Assembly: GCA_002315875.1 (NCBI GenBank)
Contig: DCIL01000062.1
Span: forward strand, 13,011 to 60,993
From: Verrucomicrobia bacterium UBA1727
GTDB taxonomy: Bacteria > Verrucomicrobiota > Kiritimatiellia > RFP12 > UBA1067
Length of the DNA: 47,983 nt
Reading direction: 5' to 3'
Made by a program: the position numbers and the translations under genes. Each line of letters opens with the position of its first letter. Within the stretch, counting starts at the first letter, position 1. Under the pieces are notes generated by a model. That model was given only the letters and a program-made list of their open reading frames with translations, was not told the DNA's origin and searched no databases. Below are positions 1-9,070 of the stretch, piece after piece.

Positions 1-559
1 TGACGAAGCGGACGATGGACGCCTCCTCGCCTTCCGCACCGACATCGATCTTCGTCATCGCGCCGAACTCGTCCCCCACATCGTAACGTCCGTCCTCGAG
101 CATCTTCTCGATCGCCTCGGCGCCGACACCGTAGAACTTCTTGATCGCCTTCTCGACATCTTCCTTCGGTGCAAGCGCCGTCTTCACCTTCACGCCCGCG
201 GCAAGACGAAGTCCGTCGGCAATCGCGGTGTCGAACGGATCGGACACGACAACCGTGATCGAATCGGCATCCGCCCTGAACGGCAGCGCGTTGAACTGAT
301 TGACTGCACTCGCCGGCAGACGCGAAAGCGCCTCAGGCGAAGGATTCTCCTCACCGAGTTTCACGACCTCGAGTCCGAGGGCCTTGCCGATCGCCACGAG
401 AAATTCGGCTTCCTTCACGCCGCCGAACTTGACCGCCGCCTCCACGAGCGGCATTCCCGGATTCGCCGCGCGCTGGGAAATGATACGCTCGATGGCCTCG
501 TCCGAATAGATGCCGGACGACTTGAGGATCATCGAAGCGAGCGAAGAACTTTCCGTCAT
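1..559 (-). CDS. gspE: Type II secretion / type IV pilus assembly ATPase, N-terminal part (cut by window edge)
   Basis: The visible 186 codons encode the N-terminal region of a GspE/PilB-type secretion ATPase: an all-helical MshEN-like segment (about residues 1-60), then the alpha/beta N-terminal domain with a conserved VVSDPFDTAIAD stretch, ending in ASIVRFV just before the ATPase core, which lies outside the window. In this family the hexameric cytoplasmic ATPase drives assembly of a (pseudo)pilus. The ATG at 557-559 overlaps the stop of the upstream WecA-CapD gene as ATGA, so translation is probably coupled. Family membership is fairly clear from the N-terminal domain, but GspE cannot be told from PilB without the Walker and zinc-binding regions. 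It is the last visible gene of the dxr transcription unit. Confidence 0.75.
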   Translation of the reverse strand, partial: MTESSSLASMILKSSGIYSDEAIERIISQRAANPGMPLVEAAVKFGGVKEAEFLVAIGKALGLEVVKLGEENPSPEALSRLPASAVNQFNALPFRADADSITVVVSDPFDTAIADGLRLAAGVKVKTALAPKEDVEKAIKKFYGVGAEAIEKMLEDGRYDVGDEFGAMTKIDVGAEGEEASIVRFV

Positions 560-2427
560 ATCGTTTCCTCCTTGAAGAAGAAATGGGTAACCTTAACATT
601 GAGCGGAGCGAGAGTATCCTTCACCACCTTAAGCCACTCATCGGTGACATCGCAAGCGATGACCACTGCGTCCGCATTATACTCGTTGACAAGTTTCGGA
701 ATGTCATTTAGCGTTCCGAGAATCTTGAGACCACCGATGTAGCGCCCCTTCAGGTACACGTTATCGTCCACGAGTCCAACGATGATGCGGCTGTTGGCGG
801 CGGCGGACCTCACCAGCTCACGTCGAAAAGCACTGTACCTGAGACCCGCTCCGTAAACGAGGACGCGCGAGACGTCCTTATGCCTAACCAGGTTTCCGCA
901 GTCCACTGCATAGAAGACGTCGCGGAAGATCCGACGGACGATTCGCGCCATCAGCACCCCGAAGAAGGTAAGCGCGAGATAGACGACGGTCATCGGCACG
1001 ACTTCGCTGTCCACGAAACTCGGCCAGTAGTAGATCACGAGCGCCGCCACCGCGGATCCGCAGGCACAGGCGGCGAAGAGCCGAACATAATTGGAAAGCA
1101 GCGCTCTCGACCAGATGGTGGAATATGTGCGGAAGCAGACGAGAGCCACGAAAGTCGCGCCAACCCGGAGCGGCAGATACGCGGTGATCGAGCGGTGTTC
1201 GACTCCTATGCCGACAATGCGCAGCGTGGCGAAGTACGCCGCCACCAGCACAACGACATCGACCGCGACGTACAGCGGAACCTCGAGCCGCGCGAGGCGG
1301 CGGCGCCCGACGATCGTTTTCGTGTGGAGGATGTCGGTCGCAAGCCGTCCGGCATCCAGAATCTCGATGTACGAGTCCTTGAAGATGACGACCGCGGCAA
1401 AGGCGAAGGCGATGAGCCAGACGCCTGCGGACTTCGACTCGAGCATCATCGCGATGAGTCCGAAGGCGACACCCGCCGCGGAAAGTCCGTAAAGGATCAA
1501 CGCGGTCTTGCGCTGGTTGAGTCCGGTGGCACGCAGAAGCCGATGGTGCAGGTGGTCGGAATCGGCTTGCATCACCTCACCCTTCACGCGGTCATTTTCA
1601 GTACTGGACAGGAACCGGCGAAGCGAACGACGAAGAATCGCCAGCGTCGTATCGAAGATCGGCACGCCCATCGCGAGCAACGGCACGCCCACCGAAACGA
1701 GAAACGAATTCGGTTCCTGCGAAGCGAGCGGCAGCGTAGAAACCACGAAACCGATGAACATAGAACCGGAGTCACCGAGAAAGATCGAAGCGGGATGCCA
1801 GTTATATCGGAGGAAGCCGAGCAGTCCGCCAGCCATCGCAAAATAGAAGAAATTCGCCTGTGGATTCTGAGCGAAGAAAAGCGCGCCGCCCATACCCACG
1901 ACCGCAATGAGCGCAAGCCCGCTCGCCAGTCCGTCCAATCCGTCAATGAGATTGAAGGCGTTGACTGCGCCCACGATCCAGAAGACCGTCATCACGCAAT
2001 CAATCCACGCCGGCAATGACGGCCACAGCGTCGAGAACCCGAGACCCGCCCAGGCCCAGGCCAGCGCGGCAATTACGACCTGTCCGACCAGCTTCACCTT
2101 CGGCGACAGCGAGTAACGGTCATCGAACCATCCCAAGATCATGATCGCCACCGAAAGCATCACCATCCGATGAGCTGCCTCATCGGTGATTCCCTGAACA
2201 TAGGGACGTCCGCTCACCACATGGAAGATCGAATAGGAAAGCAGCACTCCGACGACGAGGGCGAGTCCGCCGCCTCGCGGAATCGGCACCTTGTTGATCC
2301 GCCGCGGATCGGGCTTATCTACCATGCCAAGCCGAATGTGAAGCACTCTGACGAGAGGCGTCAAGATCAATACCGCGACAAGCGCGGACGCGAACACGGT
2401 GAGATACGGTATCGCCTTCTCTATCAC
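556..2427 (-). CDS. WecA/MraY-like phosphoglycosyltransferase fused to a CapD-type membrane and Rossmann module
   Basis: This 623-residue protein has two halves. Residues 1 to about 340 are a polytopic polyprenyl-phosphate sugar-1-phosphate transferase (WecA/TagO type): DKPDPRRINKVPIPRGGG, NLIDGLDGLASG, FLGDSGSMFIG and the DHLHHRLL histidine motif are all present. From about 370 it continues with several membrane helices and a Rossmann fold (VLVYGAGLRYSAF) like the N-terminal part of CapD/FlaA1 nucleotide-sugar enzymes, but it ends at about the point where the catalytic epimerase domain would begin. The likely role is to load the first sugar phosphate on undecaprenyl phosphate for a surface polysaccharide. 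I chose the GTG at 2425-2427, which overlaps the epsI stop as GTGA and has AAGGA upstream; the longer upstream reading lies inside epsI. The function of the CapD-like tail is unknown. Confidence 0.85.
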   Translation of the reverse strand: MIEKAIPYLTVFASALVAVLILTPLVRVLHIRLGMVDKPDPRRINKVPIPRGGGLALVVGVLLSYSIFHVVSGRPYVQGITDEAAHRMVMLSVAIMILGWFDDRYSLSPKVKLVGQVVIAALAWAWAGLGFSTLWPSLPAWIDCVMTVFWIVGAVNAFNLIDGLDGLASGLALIAVVGMGGALFFAQNPQANFFYFAMAGGLLGFLRYNWHPASIFLGDSGSMFIGFVVSTLPLASQEPNSFLVSVGVPLLAMGVPIFDTTLAILRRSLRRFLSSTENDRVKGEVMQADSDHLHHRLLRATGLNQRKTALILYGLSAAGVAFGLIAMMLESKSAGVWLIAFAFAAVVIFKDSYIEILDAGRLATDILHTKTIVGRRRLARLEVPLYVAVDVVVLVAAYFATLRIVGIGVEHRSITAYLPLRVGATFVALVCFRTYSTIWSRALLSNYVRLFAACACGSAVAALVIYYWPSFVDSEVVPMTVVYLALTFFGVLMARIVRRIFRDVFYAVDCGNLVRHKDVSRVLVYGAGLRYSAFRRELVRSAAANSRIIVGLVDDNVYLKGRYIGGLKILGTLNDIPKLVNEYNADAVVIACDVTDEWLKVVKDTLAPLNVKVTHFFFKEETI

Positions 2428-3020
2428 TTGACCAGTCCTTTCAGTTCCGCAAGGAAACGCTTGACCGCGTGAGTGCCTGAAGATCCCGACACCACCGTCA
2501 GCATCGCCCAACGGTCAATGCGTCCGTGAATGGAACGGTCCCAGACATCGCGGAAGATGCGATGCAGATGGGACGACGTACGGAAACCCGCGTGGTTGTA
2601 GAAGGTGTAGGCAAAGGCGGCGCGATTGCCATCCTTTCCTTCGAGCACAAGCTTGCGCCAGGAAATGCCATCGACATCGACCGTACTCGGATCACTCATC
2701 GCAAGCCCGTTGGACGGCAGACAGAGTTCGGGACGATGAATGGAACTCTTTGACTTGCCGCCGATCACCAGCGATACGACATGCCACGAACCGTCCTTCG
2801 CCGTGTAGAGTCGGCGCTCCACAATCGTGTCCGCCGGCAGGACGTTCTTCGTGGTCTCGTCAACCGGCAGTACCTTCGACGCATACCCGACGATTTCACC
2901 GAGCCGAGCGAAGTCATCCTCACCAAGCGTCGGCTCGACCGTTCGCGACTGATATACCGCCACCGCCACGACCATCGCCGTGGCTATGAACGGAATCGCA
3001 ATCGCGAACCTGTTTTTCAT
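2424..3020 (-). CDS. epsI: Exosortase-associated protein EpsI
   Basis: 198 residues with a single N-terminal membrane anchor (about residues 5-22) followed by the EpsI domain. The diagnostic HRPELCLPSNGL segment with its conserved His and Cys lies at about 95-106, and a GNRAAFAYTFYNHAGFRT stretch follows. EpsI proteins occur as a C-terminal domain of exosortases or as free-standing partners in exopolysaccharide loci linked to PEP-CTERM sorting. No exosortase is visible here, so it would have to be elsewhere in the genome. Its stop overlaps the start of the WecA-CapD gene and its ATG lies 1 nt after the dapL stop, so it belongs to the same unit. Confidence 0.85.
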   Translation of the reverse strand: MKNRFAIAIPFIATAMVVAVAVYQSRTVEPTLGEDDFARLGEIVGYASKVLPVDETTKNVLPADTIVERRLYTAKDGSWHVVSLVIGGKSKSSIHRPELCLPSNGLAMSDPSTVDVDGISWRKLVLEGKDGNRAAFAYTFYNHAGFRTSSHLHRIFRDVWDRSIHGRIDRWAMLTVVSGSSGTHAVKRFLAELKGLVK

Positions 3021-3021
3021 C

Positions 3022-4227
3022 TTATGCCTTCAAACACCTCTTGATGCGGTCGATCGCCTCCAGAACGTTGGCGCGGGAATTGAACGCGCTGATGCGGATA
3101 TACCCCTCGCCGGCCTTGCCGAAGCCAGCGCCTGGCGTGGTAACGACGTTCGCCTCTTTGAGCAATTTGTCGAAAAACTCCCAGCTGTCCCCCTTCACAT
3201 CGACCCACACATACGGCGAATCGACTCCGCCCGTGCAGGTGAAGCCGGCGGACGACAACGCCTCGCGGACGAGTCGGGCATTCTCCAAATAGAAGTCGAT
3301 CGTCGCCTTGATCTGGCGCTGTCCCTCTTCGGAATAAATCGCCTCGGCTCCACGCTGCGTGATGTAACTGGCACCATTGAACTTAGTGGTCTGACGGCGC
3401 GTCCACATCGGCTTGAGCTGAACCTCATTCCCTTCCGAATCGTAAGCAACCACCTCGCTCGGTACCACGGTGTATCCGCAGCGAACGCCCGTAAAGCCTG
3501 CGGTCTTGGAATACGAACGGAACTCGATCGCACACTTGCGCGCTCCCTCGCATTCGTAGATCGAATGAGGAATTCCCGGCGTGCGGATGAACGCCTCGTA
3601 CGCCGCATCGAAGAGAATGAGCTTCTTGTTCGCGTTCGCCCAGTCCACCCACTTCTGAAGCTGCGCCTTCGTCGCAACCGCACCCGTCGGATTGTTCGGA
3701 TAGCAAAGATAGACGAGGTCCGGTTCTTGTTTGAAAAGTGGCGAAGGCACAAACCCGTTCGCCGCGGTGCACGGCATAAGCATGATGTCGTGACGTCCGG
3801 CCATCACGTTCGTATCGACGTACACGGGATATACAGGATCTCCGACCGCCACCTTCACATCGTTCGCAAAGAGCTCCTGAATGTTCCCGCAGTCGCACTT
3901 CGCACCGTCCGAGACGAGAATCTCATCCGCCCGAATGTCAATGCCGCGCGCTTGGAAATCGACCGCGGCGATTTTCTCGCGCAGGAAGGCGTAGCCCTGT
4001 TCGGGACCGTATCCGTAGAACTTATCGCCCTTGCCGGCCTCGTCATCTACCGCCTTGTGCATCGCCTCGACGACCGCGGGACACAAGGGCTCGGTGACAT
4101 CGCCGATGCCGAGACGGATGATCTTCGCGTCCGGATTGCGCTCCTGATGCGCGGCAACGCGATGCGCGATCTCCGCGAAAAGATAAGTGGGCTTGATCTT
4201 GGAATAGTTTTCGTTGACGTGGAGCAT
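3022..4227 (-). CDS. dapL: LL-diaminopimelate aminotransferase
   Basis: 401 residues, the usual length. A fold-type I PLP aminotransferase that converts tetrahydrodipicolinate directly to LL-2,6-diaminopimelate, supplying lysine and peptidoglycan. The DapL-type N-terminus ([18 protein letters not shown]), the [12 protein letters not shown] segment, [10 protein letters not shown] and the PLP-lysine region [18 protein letters not shown] are all present. DapL is characteristic of Chlamydiae, other PVC bacteria, plants and some anaerobes. I start it at the ATG at 4225-4227; the much longer open frame upstream runs through the O-antigen ligase gene and is spurious. It lies 29 nt after that gene and 1 nt before epsI, among envelope genes, which fits a cell-wall role. 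Confidence 0.95.
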   Translation of the reverse strand: MLHVNENYSKIKPTYLFAEIAHRVAAHQERNPDAKIIRLGIGDVTEPLCPAVVEAMHKAVDDEAGKGDKFYGYGPEQGYAFLREKIAAVDFQARGIDIRADEILVSDGAKCDCGNIQELFANDVKVAVGDPVYPVYVDTNVMAGRHDIMLMPCTAANGFVPSPLFKQEPDLVYLCYPNNPTGAVATKAQLQKWVDWANANKKLILFDAAYEAFIRTPGIPHSIYECEGARKCAIEFRSYSKTAGFTGVRCGYTVVPSEVVAYDSEGNEVQLKPMWTRRQTTKFNGASYITQRGAEAIYSEEGQRQIKATIDFYLENARLVREALSSAGFTCTGGVDSPYVWVDVKGDSWEFFDKLLKEANVVTTPGAGFGKAGEGYIRISAFNSRANVLEAIDRIKRCLKA

Positions 4228-4256
4228 GGGGTTGAGAAAGTTGAGATGTTGAGAGG

Positions 4257-5777
4257 TTAGGACTTTAGTTTTGGAACAAAGCCGTCGACGGCTGCGAGCA
4301 TGACAAAGAAAAGCGCGAGATTGGCGGGCGAACGGAACGGACAGTCGCCCATGCTGTGAATGTACGCCGCCAATGCTCCAACAAGCAGCGCGAAGGCGGG
4401 CGCCGGCAAGGCAAAGAGCTGCACCGGCGGTGGCAGTCGGTGCGACTGCGAGGTCTCGAAACGAGCGGCCCGCGCGAACTTGCGCCAAACCGCAAAACTC
4501 CGCTTGAGAATCATCACCACGATTGCGACGAGCAGCGCAAAGCCAACGAGTCCGTGCTCGGCCAGAATCTGCAGCGTGTCGTTGTGGACATTGATGCCGC
4601 CGGATTCGTACTTGAGCATCTTGCGGGACTTTTCGGACATCTTGAGCGGCGCAAAGTGCTTGTAGCCCCAGCCACCGCAACCGAAGATCTTGTAATCCCA
4701 CCACACCTTCGCCCCAAGCGCATTCTGACTCTGATCGCGTCCGGTGACCCGATCAAGCACTTCCATCGTCCCAATCGAATCGACCTCCTGCTTGAGATCC
4801 TTGGGCATGAAGGCAACGGCTACGAAGGCGACAATCAGAAACGCCGCGATCCACACCACCCCCGCCTTGATCTTCTCCGCGCGATGGCAATGCATGAGGA
4901 ACGATGAGAACGCGTGAAAGAAGAAAGCCGCCGCACAGATGGTCGCGAGCAGAATCGCTGCGCGCGAAAGCGTATTGAGCGCGGCAAAATAAAGAATCGT
5001 CGCGGGAACGAGATAATAGTGACGTTTCCAGAACATCCGCGGACGATCCGGCGCGGTCTTCGAGATGTCCTTCGCCGCGTGCTCCGCCTGGAGGCGACCG
5101 ACATTGTCCCGCCAGAGCGCCACCGCCGCGCACATCGACATCGTGAAGAACGTTCCGCCGATGTTCGGATATCCGAAGACCGAGAAGAAGTGAGCGTTGC
5201 CCCAGTAGGTGCCGCCATTGGGATTCCAGAACGGACCCGGTGCGCCGAGCGCCGCCTGCAAGAATCCGAAGGCCGTCAGCGCCACTGCATTCCACACGAT
5301 GAACGCAAGCGTCAACCGCTTGCCGTGGCTGTTCACCGAATGGCGCATCACCAGCATTGCAGTCAGAGCGAGCGCGAACCAGAGAAAGACATTGAGATGT
5401 TCCGTCGTATTGACGCAGAACGGCAGAAAAGGAATCAACGGCGCCGGATCGAGATGATGGATTGCAATCCTCGCAGCATCGCAGCTGACGCAGAGTCCGG
5501 CGTTGGCAAAAGGAATCGCCAGCAAGGCCACAAACGAGAAGGATAACCAGAAAGCCCAATCATGCAGAAGATTCTTCCACGTCCGCATCCGCGCACCGTA
5601 AGTCGTCTCGTCCTTGTGACGCTGAGGGAAACAGAAGAGGACCTCGAGAAGCAGTACGATCAACCACGGCACGACCTTGGCGACAAGATCCGCCCGCGTC
5701 CCGCCATACAGCCAGGCCGTAAGTGAAACCGCGAACGCCACCGCCAGCGGCGCCAGATTATGTTGCAGAAACCGCAT
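4257..5777 (-). CDS. O-antigen ligase / Wzy-like polymerase family membrane protein
   Basis: 506 residues with about a dozen hydrophobic segments, short loops and one large extracytoplasmic loop (about 330-400). That loop ends in [16 protein letters not shown], the signature of the Wzy_C/RfaL family in which a loop His takes part in glycan transfer. Such proteins join undecaprenyl-linked glycans to lipid A or to each other, or glycosylate proteins, in the inner membrane with the active site facing out. The ATG at 5775-5777 lies 20 nt inside the 3' end of ispG and I see no better start. The neighbouring WecA-like and EpsI proteins suggest a shared surface-polysaccharide pathway. Ligase, polymerase and protein O-glycosylase cannot be told apart by sequence. 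Confidence 0.8.
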   Translation of the reverse strand: MRFLQHNLAPLAVAFAVSLTAWLYGGTRADLVAKVVPWLIVLLLEVLFCFPQRHKDETTYGARMRTWKNLLHDWAFWLSFSFVALLAIPFANAGLCVSCDAARIAIHHLDPAPLIPFLPFCVNTTEHLNVFLWFALALTAMLVMRHSVNSHGKRLTLAFIVWNAVALTAFGFLQAALGAPGPFWNPNGGTYWGNAHFFSVFGYPNIGGTFFTMSMCAAVALWRDNVGRLQAEHAAKDISKTAPDRPRMFWKRHYYLVPATILYFAALNTLSRAAILLATICAAAFFFHAFSSFLMHCHRAEKIKAGVVWIAAFLIVAFVAVAFMPKDLKQEVDSIGTMEVLDRVTGRDQSQNALGAKVWWDYKIFGCGGWGYKHFAPLKMSEKSRKMLKYESGGINVHNDTLQILAEHGLVGFALLVAIVVMILKRSFAVWRKFARAARFETSQSHRLPPPVQLFALPAPAFALLVGALAAYIHSMGDCPFRSPANLALFFVMLAAVDGFVPKLKS

Positions 5778-6795
5778 ACTTGATCACCTTCTCGACTGCC
5801 TCGTCTTCCGCTACCTTGCAGACGAATTCACCTTTCACATACAGAAGAAACTCTCCGTCTCCACCACAAAGAGCAATATCAGCACCCTTAGCTTCTCCCG
5901 GACCGTTCACCACGCATCCCATCACTGCAATGTGCGGAAACTTTTCACTTGGAGCGTCGTGGTACAGCGTCTCCAACGCATCCTCGACTTGCGTCGCGAT
6001 GCGCATGAGATCGACCTTCGTGCGTCCACAGGTGGGACAACTCGTGATCGCCGGACCCGGTGCACGCAGTCCAAGCGAGCGCAGTATCTCAAGCGCCACT
6101 TTGACTTCCTTCTCCGGCTTCGCCGTCAGCGAAACGCGCACCGTATCGCCGATGCCCTCCGAAAGCAGGATGCCGAGCGCGACTGAATTGCGCACTGCAC
6201 CGGGAATGAGCGTCCCGGCCTCGGTAACGCCGAGATGAAGCGGATACTCCGTCCGCTCCGCCAGCTCACGATAGACGCGCAGCGTTTCCGGAACATTCGA
6301 CGCCTTCGCGGAAATTACGATGTCGCGGAAGTCCTCGTCCTCCAGCATTTTCACATGCTTGAGCGCGCTCGACACGAGCGTCTCGCCCTTCTCCAGGCTT
6401 CCACCGTTGACCCCGATCCGAATCGGCACGCCCTTCGCCTTCGCCGCACGCGCCACGGCCTGAACCCGATCGCGAGAGCCAATGTTTCCCGGATTGAGGC
6501 GCAGGGCGTCCGCCCCGTTCTCGATTGCCGCCAGCGCACAACGATAGTCGAAGTGGATGTCGGCCACGAGCGGAATTGGACTTTCCTTCCTCACCTCGCC
6601 GAGCACCTTCGCCGACTCTTCGTCCGGCACCGTGAGCCGCATGATGTCGCAGCCACGTTCGGCAACGCTCTTCACCTGCTTTAAAAGTGCCGCGGCATCG
6701 TGCGGGTCGACATTCGCCATCGACTGGACGCTTACCGGCGCCCCGCCTCCGATCGCGACCTTGCCGACCCTTACCTCTCGGCTACTTCTCTTCAT
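5758..6795 (-). CDS. ispG: 4-hydroxy-3-methylbut-2-en-1-yl diphosphate synthase (IspG)
   Basis: 345 residues. The [4Fe-4S] enzyme of the MEP pathway that reduces 2-C-methylerythritol 2,4-cyclodiphosphate to HMBPP. Seen: the VRVGKVAIGGGAPVSVQSM start, GCDIMRLTVPD, PLVADIHFDYR, LRLNPGNIG, and the cluster-binding cysteines in ISCPTCGRTKVDL and MGCVVNGPGEAKGADIA. I start it at MKRSS (ATG 6793-6795), which overlaps the rseP stop as ATGA; the longer upstream reading would run back into rseP. It shares a transcription unit with dxr, another MEP enzyme, with rseP between them, a neighbourhood seen in many bacteria. Confidence 0.95.
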   Translation of the reverse strand: MKRSSREVRVGKVAIGGGAPVSVQSMANVDPHDAAALLKQVKSVAERGCDIMRLTVPDEESAKVLGEVRKESPIPLVADIHFDYRCALAAIENGADALRLNPGNIGSRDRVQAVARAAKAKGVPIRIGVNGGSLEKGETLVSSALKHVKMLEDEDFRDIVISAKASNVPETLRVYRELAERTEYPLHLGVTEAGTLIPGAVRNSVALGILLSEGIGDTVRVSLTAKPEKEVKVALEILRSLGLRAPGPAITSCPTCGRTKVDLMRIATQVEDALETLYHDAPSEKFPHIAVMGCVVNGPGEAKGADIALCGGDGEFLLYVKGEFVCKVAEDEAVEKVIKYAVSAT

Positions 6796-7985
6796 TTCGC
6801 CTTTTCCACCTTCTCCACCACATTCGTCCAATCGTCCATGACCGGATCGGACGTGTGAATCTTCCAACTGCGCCAACTATCCTTCACGATCAGCAGTCCC
6901 ATAAGTCCGATAAGCGCATACATAAACACCATCGAAACATTCCGGACAATGAAGTCGGGTATGCGCCGGCGGAAGACGAGCGCTATCAACGAGAACAAGA
7001 TAAGCCCACCGTCCAGCACCGGAATCGGCAGCAAGTTGAGCACCGCCAGATTGACGTTCAAAAAGCGCAGGAAGCCGATGCCGTCCCATATGTCGCGCCG
7101 CACCTGACGATAGAGTCCCTCGGCAATCATCACCGGTCCTCCGAGCGCACCCGCCGTCGCCTTCACCTCCTTCGGCGTGACGAGTCCCTTGAGAATCCTG
7201 AAGATCGATCCAGCGTCCCACGCCAACTGCTTGAGTGGATTCCGATTCGGCATCCACTGCGCGGCCTTGTAGGAGTTGGTGACTGAAAACGCCTTGATGA
7301 AATAGGCACCGGACACCGAATTGCGCTCCGGCGTCATCATGAGCTTTAGCTCCTTCTCGCCGCGCCTGACGACGTACTCCGTCTCCTTTCCGCCAGAGAT
7401 CTGGGTCTCGGTCTGCATATCCGTCCAGGTCTCGATCGGATGCCCCGCGACAGAAACTACGACATCGCCAGCCACCATTCCCGCTGCCGCGGCCGGACCA
7501 TCCTTGATGACTCCGCCGATCTCAGCCGGCAACTCACCAAACTTCGCATTCGGAACGAGCGACAGGGCAATCGCGAGCACCACCGCAAGTACGACGTTCA
7601 TTGCCGGACCCGCCACTGCAACTAAAATCTCCTTCCACGCCGGAATCCTCTCCCTCTCTTCACCTTCACCTTCACCTACACCTACACCTTTTTCCCTTCC
7701 CCCTTTTTCTTTTTCCTTTTTCCTTTCTCCCTCCAGCGCCTTCGTGCCCTCTGGATCAACATCGGGAATCGACACGTATCCTCCGAGCGGAATTGCCGAA
7801 ATGCGATATTCGACGCCCTTGTAAGTGCGCTTCCAGAGAACGGGACCAAACCCGATTGAAAACGCCTCAACCCTAAGGCCGAGTTTCAATGCGACGATGA
7901 AGTGTCCGAACTCGTGAATGGCAATCGCCAGCGAGAACAGCAACACGCAGACAACGATATAGAAAACTGTAACTAAGAAACTCAT
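6792..7985 (-). CDS. rseP: Site-2 protease RseP-like, membrane zinc metalloprotease M50 with PDZ domain
   Basis: 397 residues. An intramembrane protease that in relatives cleaves anti-sigma factors or signal-peptide remnants. Seen: the first membrane segment with the zinc motif HEFGH (about 24-28), a PDZ domain (about 165-240, IKDGPAAAAGMVAGDVVVS), and the C-terminal segment LLPIPVLDGG carrying the third zinc ligand. The loop after GGYVSIPD contains a low-complexity run of Glu, Lys, Gly and Val (about residues 84-113), encoded by a hexamer and homopolymer tract. Its ATG overlaps the dxr stop as ATGA, and its stop overlaps the ispG start. The dxr-rseP order is common in bacteria and supports the call. 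Confidence 0.93.
   Translation of the reverse strand: MSFLVTVFYIVVCVLLFSLAIAIHEFGHFIVALKLGLRVEAFSIGFGPVLWKRTYKGVEYRISAIPLGGYVSIPDVDPEGTKALEGERKKEKEKGGREKGVGVGEGEGEERERIPAWKEILVAVAGPAMNVVLAVVLAIALSLVPNAKFGELPAEIGGVIKDGPAAAAGMVAGDVVVSVAGHPIETWTDMQTETQISGGKETEYVVRRGEKELKLMMTPERNSVSGAYFIKAFSVTNSYKAAQWMPNRNPLKQLAWDAGSIFRILKGLVTPKEVKATAGALGGPVMIAEGLYRQVRRDIWDGIGFLRFLNVNLAVLNLLPIPVLDGGLILFSLIALVFRRRIPDFIVRNVSMVFMYALIGLMGLLIVKDSWRSWKIHTSDPVMDDWTNVVEKVEKAK
7646..7734. repeat. Polypyrimidine / hexamer low-complexity tract inside rseP
   Basis: An 89-base stretch whose + strand contains no G. It includes five tandem hexamers of the CACCTT/CACCTA type (7661-7690) and then runs of T and C up to five long. 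On the coding strand it is purine-rich and encodes the Glu/Lys/Gly linker of RseP. Gain or loss of hexamers keeps the frame, while slippage in the T or C runs would shift it. Confidence 0.85.
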
Positions 7986-8965
7986 TTGAAACTATGCTCC
8001 AGAAATTCAGGTATTTCAGAAAACTTCATCTCTCTCTTGAGGAACTTCGCAACCGCGACCTCGTCCGCCCGCGCGAGTTTAGCGCAGGCGTCACCACCCA
8101 TCCGCACCGCCTCCTTCGCAAGGCGCAGACAGGGGAAGCGCGTTTCATCGGGACTCCGGAAGGTTAGCTTGCCATACGCGGCAAGATCGAGCCGCTTGCG
8201 GTCCGCAGGCAGACGCTCAGGCCACGAAAGCGCATACTGGATCGGCACGCGCATATCTGGCTCAGCGAGCTGGGCGAGCGTAGAACCATCGGTGAACTCG
8301 ACAAGCGAATGGATTATCGATTCAGGATGGATCACCACATCAATCCGATCCACATCAATGCCGAACAGCCAATGCGCCTCGATGATCTCGAAGCCCTTGT
8401 TCATCATCGTCGCGGAATCGATCGTGACTTTCGGACCCATCTTCCAGCGAGGATGATTGAGCGCCATCTCCCTGGTGACTGCGGAAAGATCTTCGGGACC
8501 GTCGAGGAAGGGTCCACCCGAGCAGGTCAAAATGAGCCGATCGACTTCGCCACCACCTTGCAGGCACTGAAAAATCGCATTGTGCTCACTGTCCACCGGC
8601 AGAAACTTAACGCCCTTCGCCTTCGCCGCGGCAGTTACCTCTGCACCCGCCATGACCATCACTTCCTTGGTGGCAAGCGCGATATCCATGCCCTTTTCGA
8701 TCGCCTTCATCGTTGGCGCGTAACCCGATTCGCCAACTGTCGCCACAAGGCAGATGTCCGCCTCATTCTCCTCCACCGCCCTGATCGCGGCATCCTCGCC
8801 GACATACGCCTTCGCCCCGAGCTCCGCGGCAATCTGCTCGCACTTCTCACGGGAATGAAGCGCCGTCACCGCGACAAGTTCGAACTCGCCACGATGCGTT
8901 CTTATTACATCCACGGTACTGGTGCCAATCGACCCAGTTCCACCTAATAATATAATCTTCTTCAA
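7982..8965 (-). CDS. dxr: 1-deoxy-D-xylulose 5-phosphate reductoisomerase, C-terminally short
   Basis: 327 residues against about 380-400 usual. This NADPH enzyme performs the second step of the MEP pathway. Seen: the nucleotide-binding start KKIILLGGTGSIG, LATKEVMVMAG, LPVDSEHNAIFQCLQ, LTCSGGPF, NHPRWKMGPKVTIDSATMMNKGFEIIEAHWLF and HPESIIHSLVEF. The usual NAANEVAVA is ARADEVAVA here, and the protein stops at EFLEHSFK, lacking roughly the last 35-50 residues. The TTG at 8963-8965 is preferred because it gives the canonical N-terminus. An earlier in-frame TTG (8972-8974) lies only 2 nt past a -10 box and so could hardly be in the transcript. First gene of the unit running to gspE. Whether the short form is active is open. 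Confidence 0.9.
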   Translation of the reverse strand: MKKIILLGGTGSIGTSTVDVIRTHRGEFELVAVTALHSREKCEQIAAELGAKAYVGEDAAIRAVEENEADICLVATVGESGYAPTMKAIEKGMDIALATKEVMVMAGAEVTAAAKAKGVKFLPVDSEHNAIFQCLQGGGEVDRLILTCSGGPFLDGPEDLSAVTREMALNHPRWKMGPKVTIDSATMMNKGFEIIEAHWLFGIDVDRIDVVIHPESIIHSLVEFTDGSTLAQLAEPDMRVPIQYALSWPERLPADRKRLDLAAYGKLTFRSPDETRFPCLRLAKEAVRMGGDACAKLARADEVAVAKFLKREMKFSEIPEFLEHSFK

Positions 8966-8976
8966 AATTATCAAAG

Positions 8977-9006
8977 ATTATACCATACCCACCCTCAACC
9001 ATTCAA
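8977..9006 (-). promoter_or_regulatory. Promoter of the dxr-rseP-ispG-...-gspE unit
   Basis: On the minus strand, -35 TTGAAT (9001-9006), an 18-bp spacer and -10 TATAAT (8977-8982), with an ATGG extension just before the -10. The predicted start of transcription falls about 5 nt before the TTG chosen for dxr, leaving no room for a Shine-Dalgarno sequence. Confidence 0.75.
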
Positions 9007-9070
9007 CCGATTCACCCAACTTTCAATTTCGCGCAAATAACGCGGCAAAAATGTCACGCCTTGCCGAGCG

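Noticed and set aside
4228..4704. N-terminal extension of the DapL frame
   Set aside because: It overlaps the O-antigen ligase gene in another frame. The ATG at 4225-4227 gives the canonical DapL start.
7661..7690. Hexamer repeats as a CRISPR or integration feature
   Set aside because: They are five short adjacent units with no spacers, and they lie in frame within rseP.
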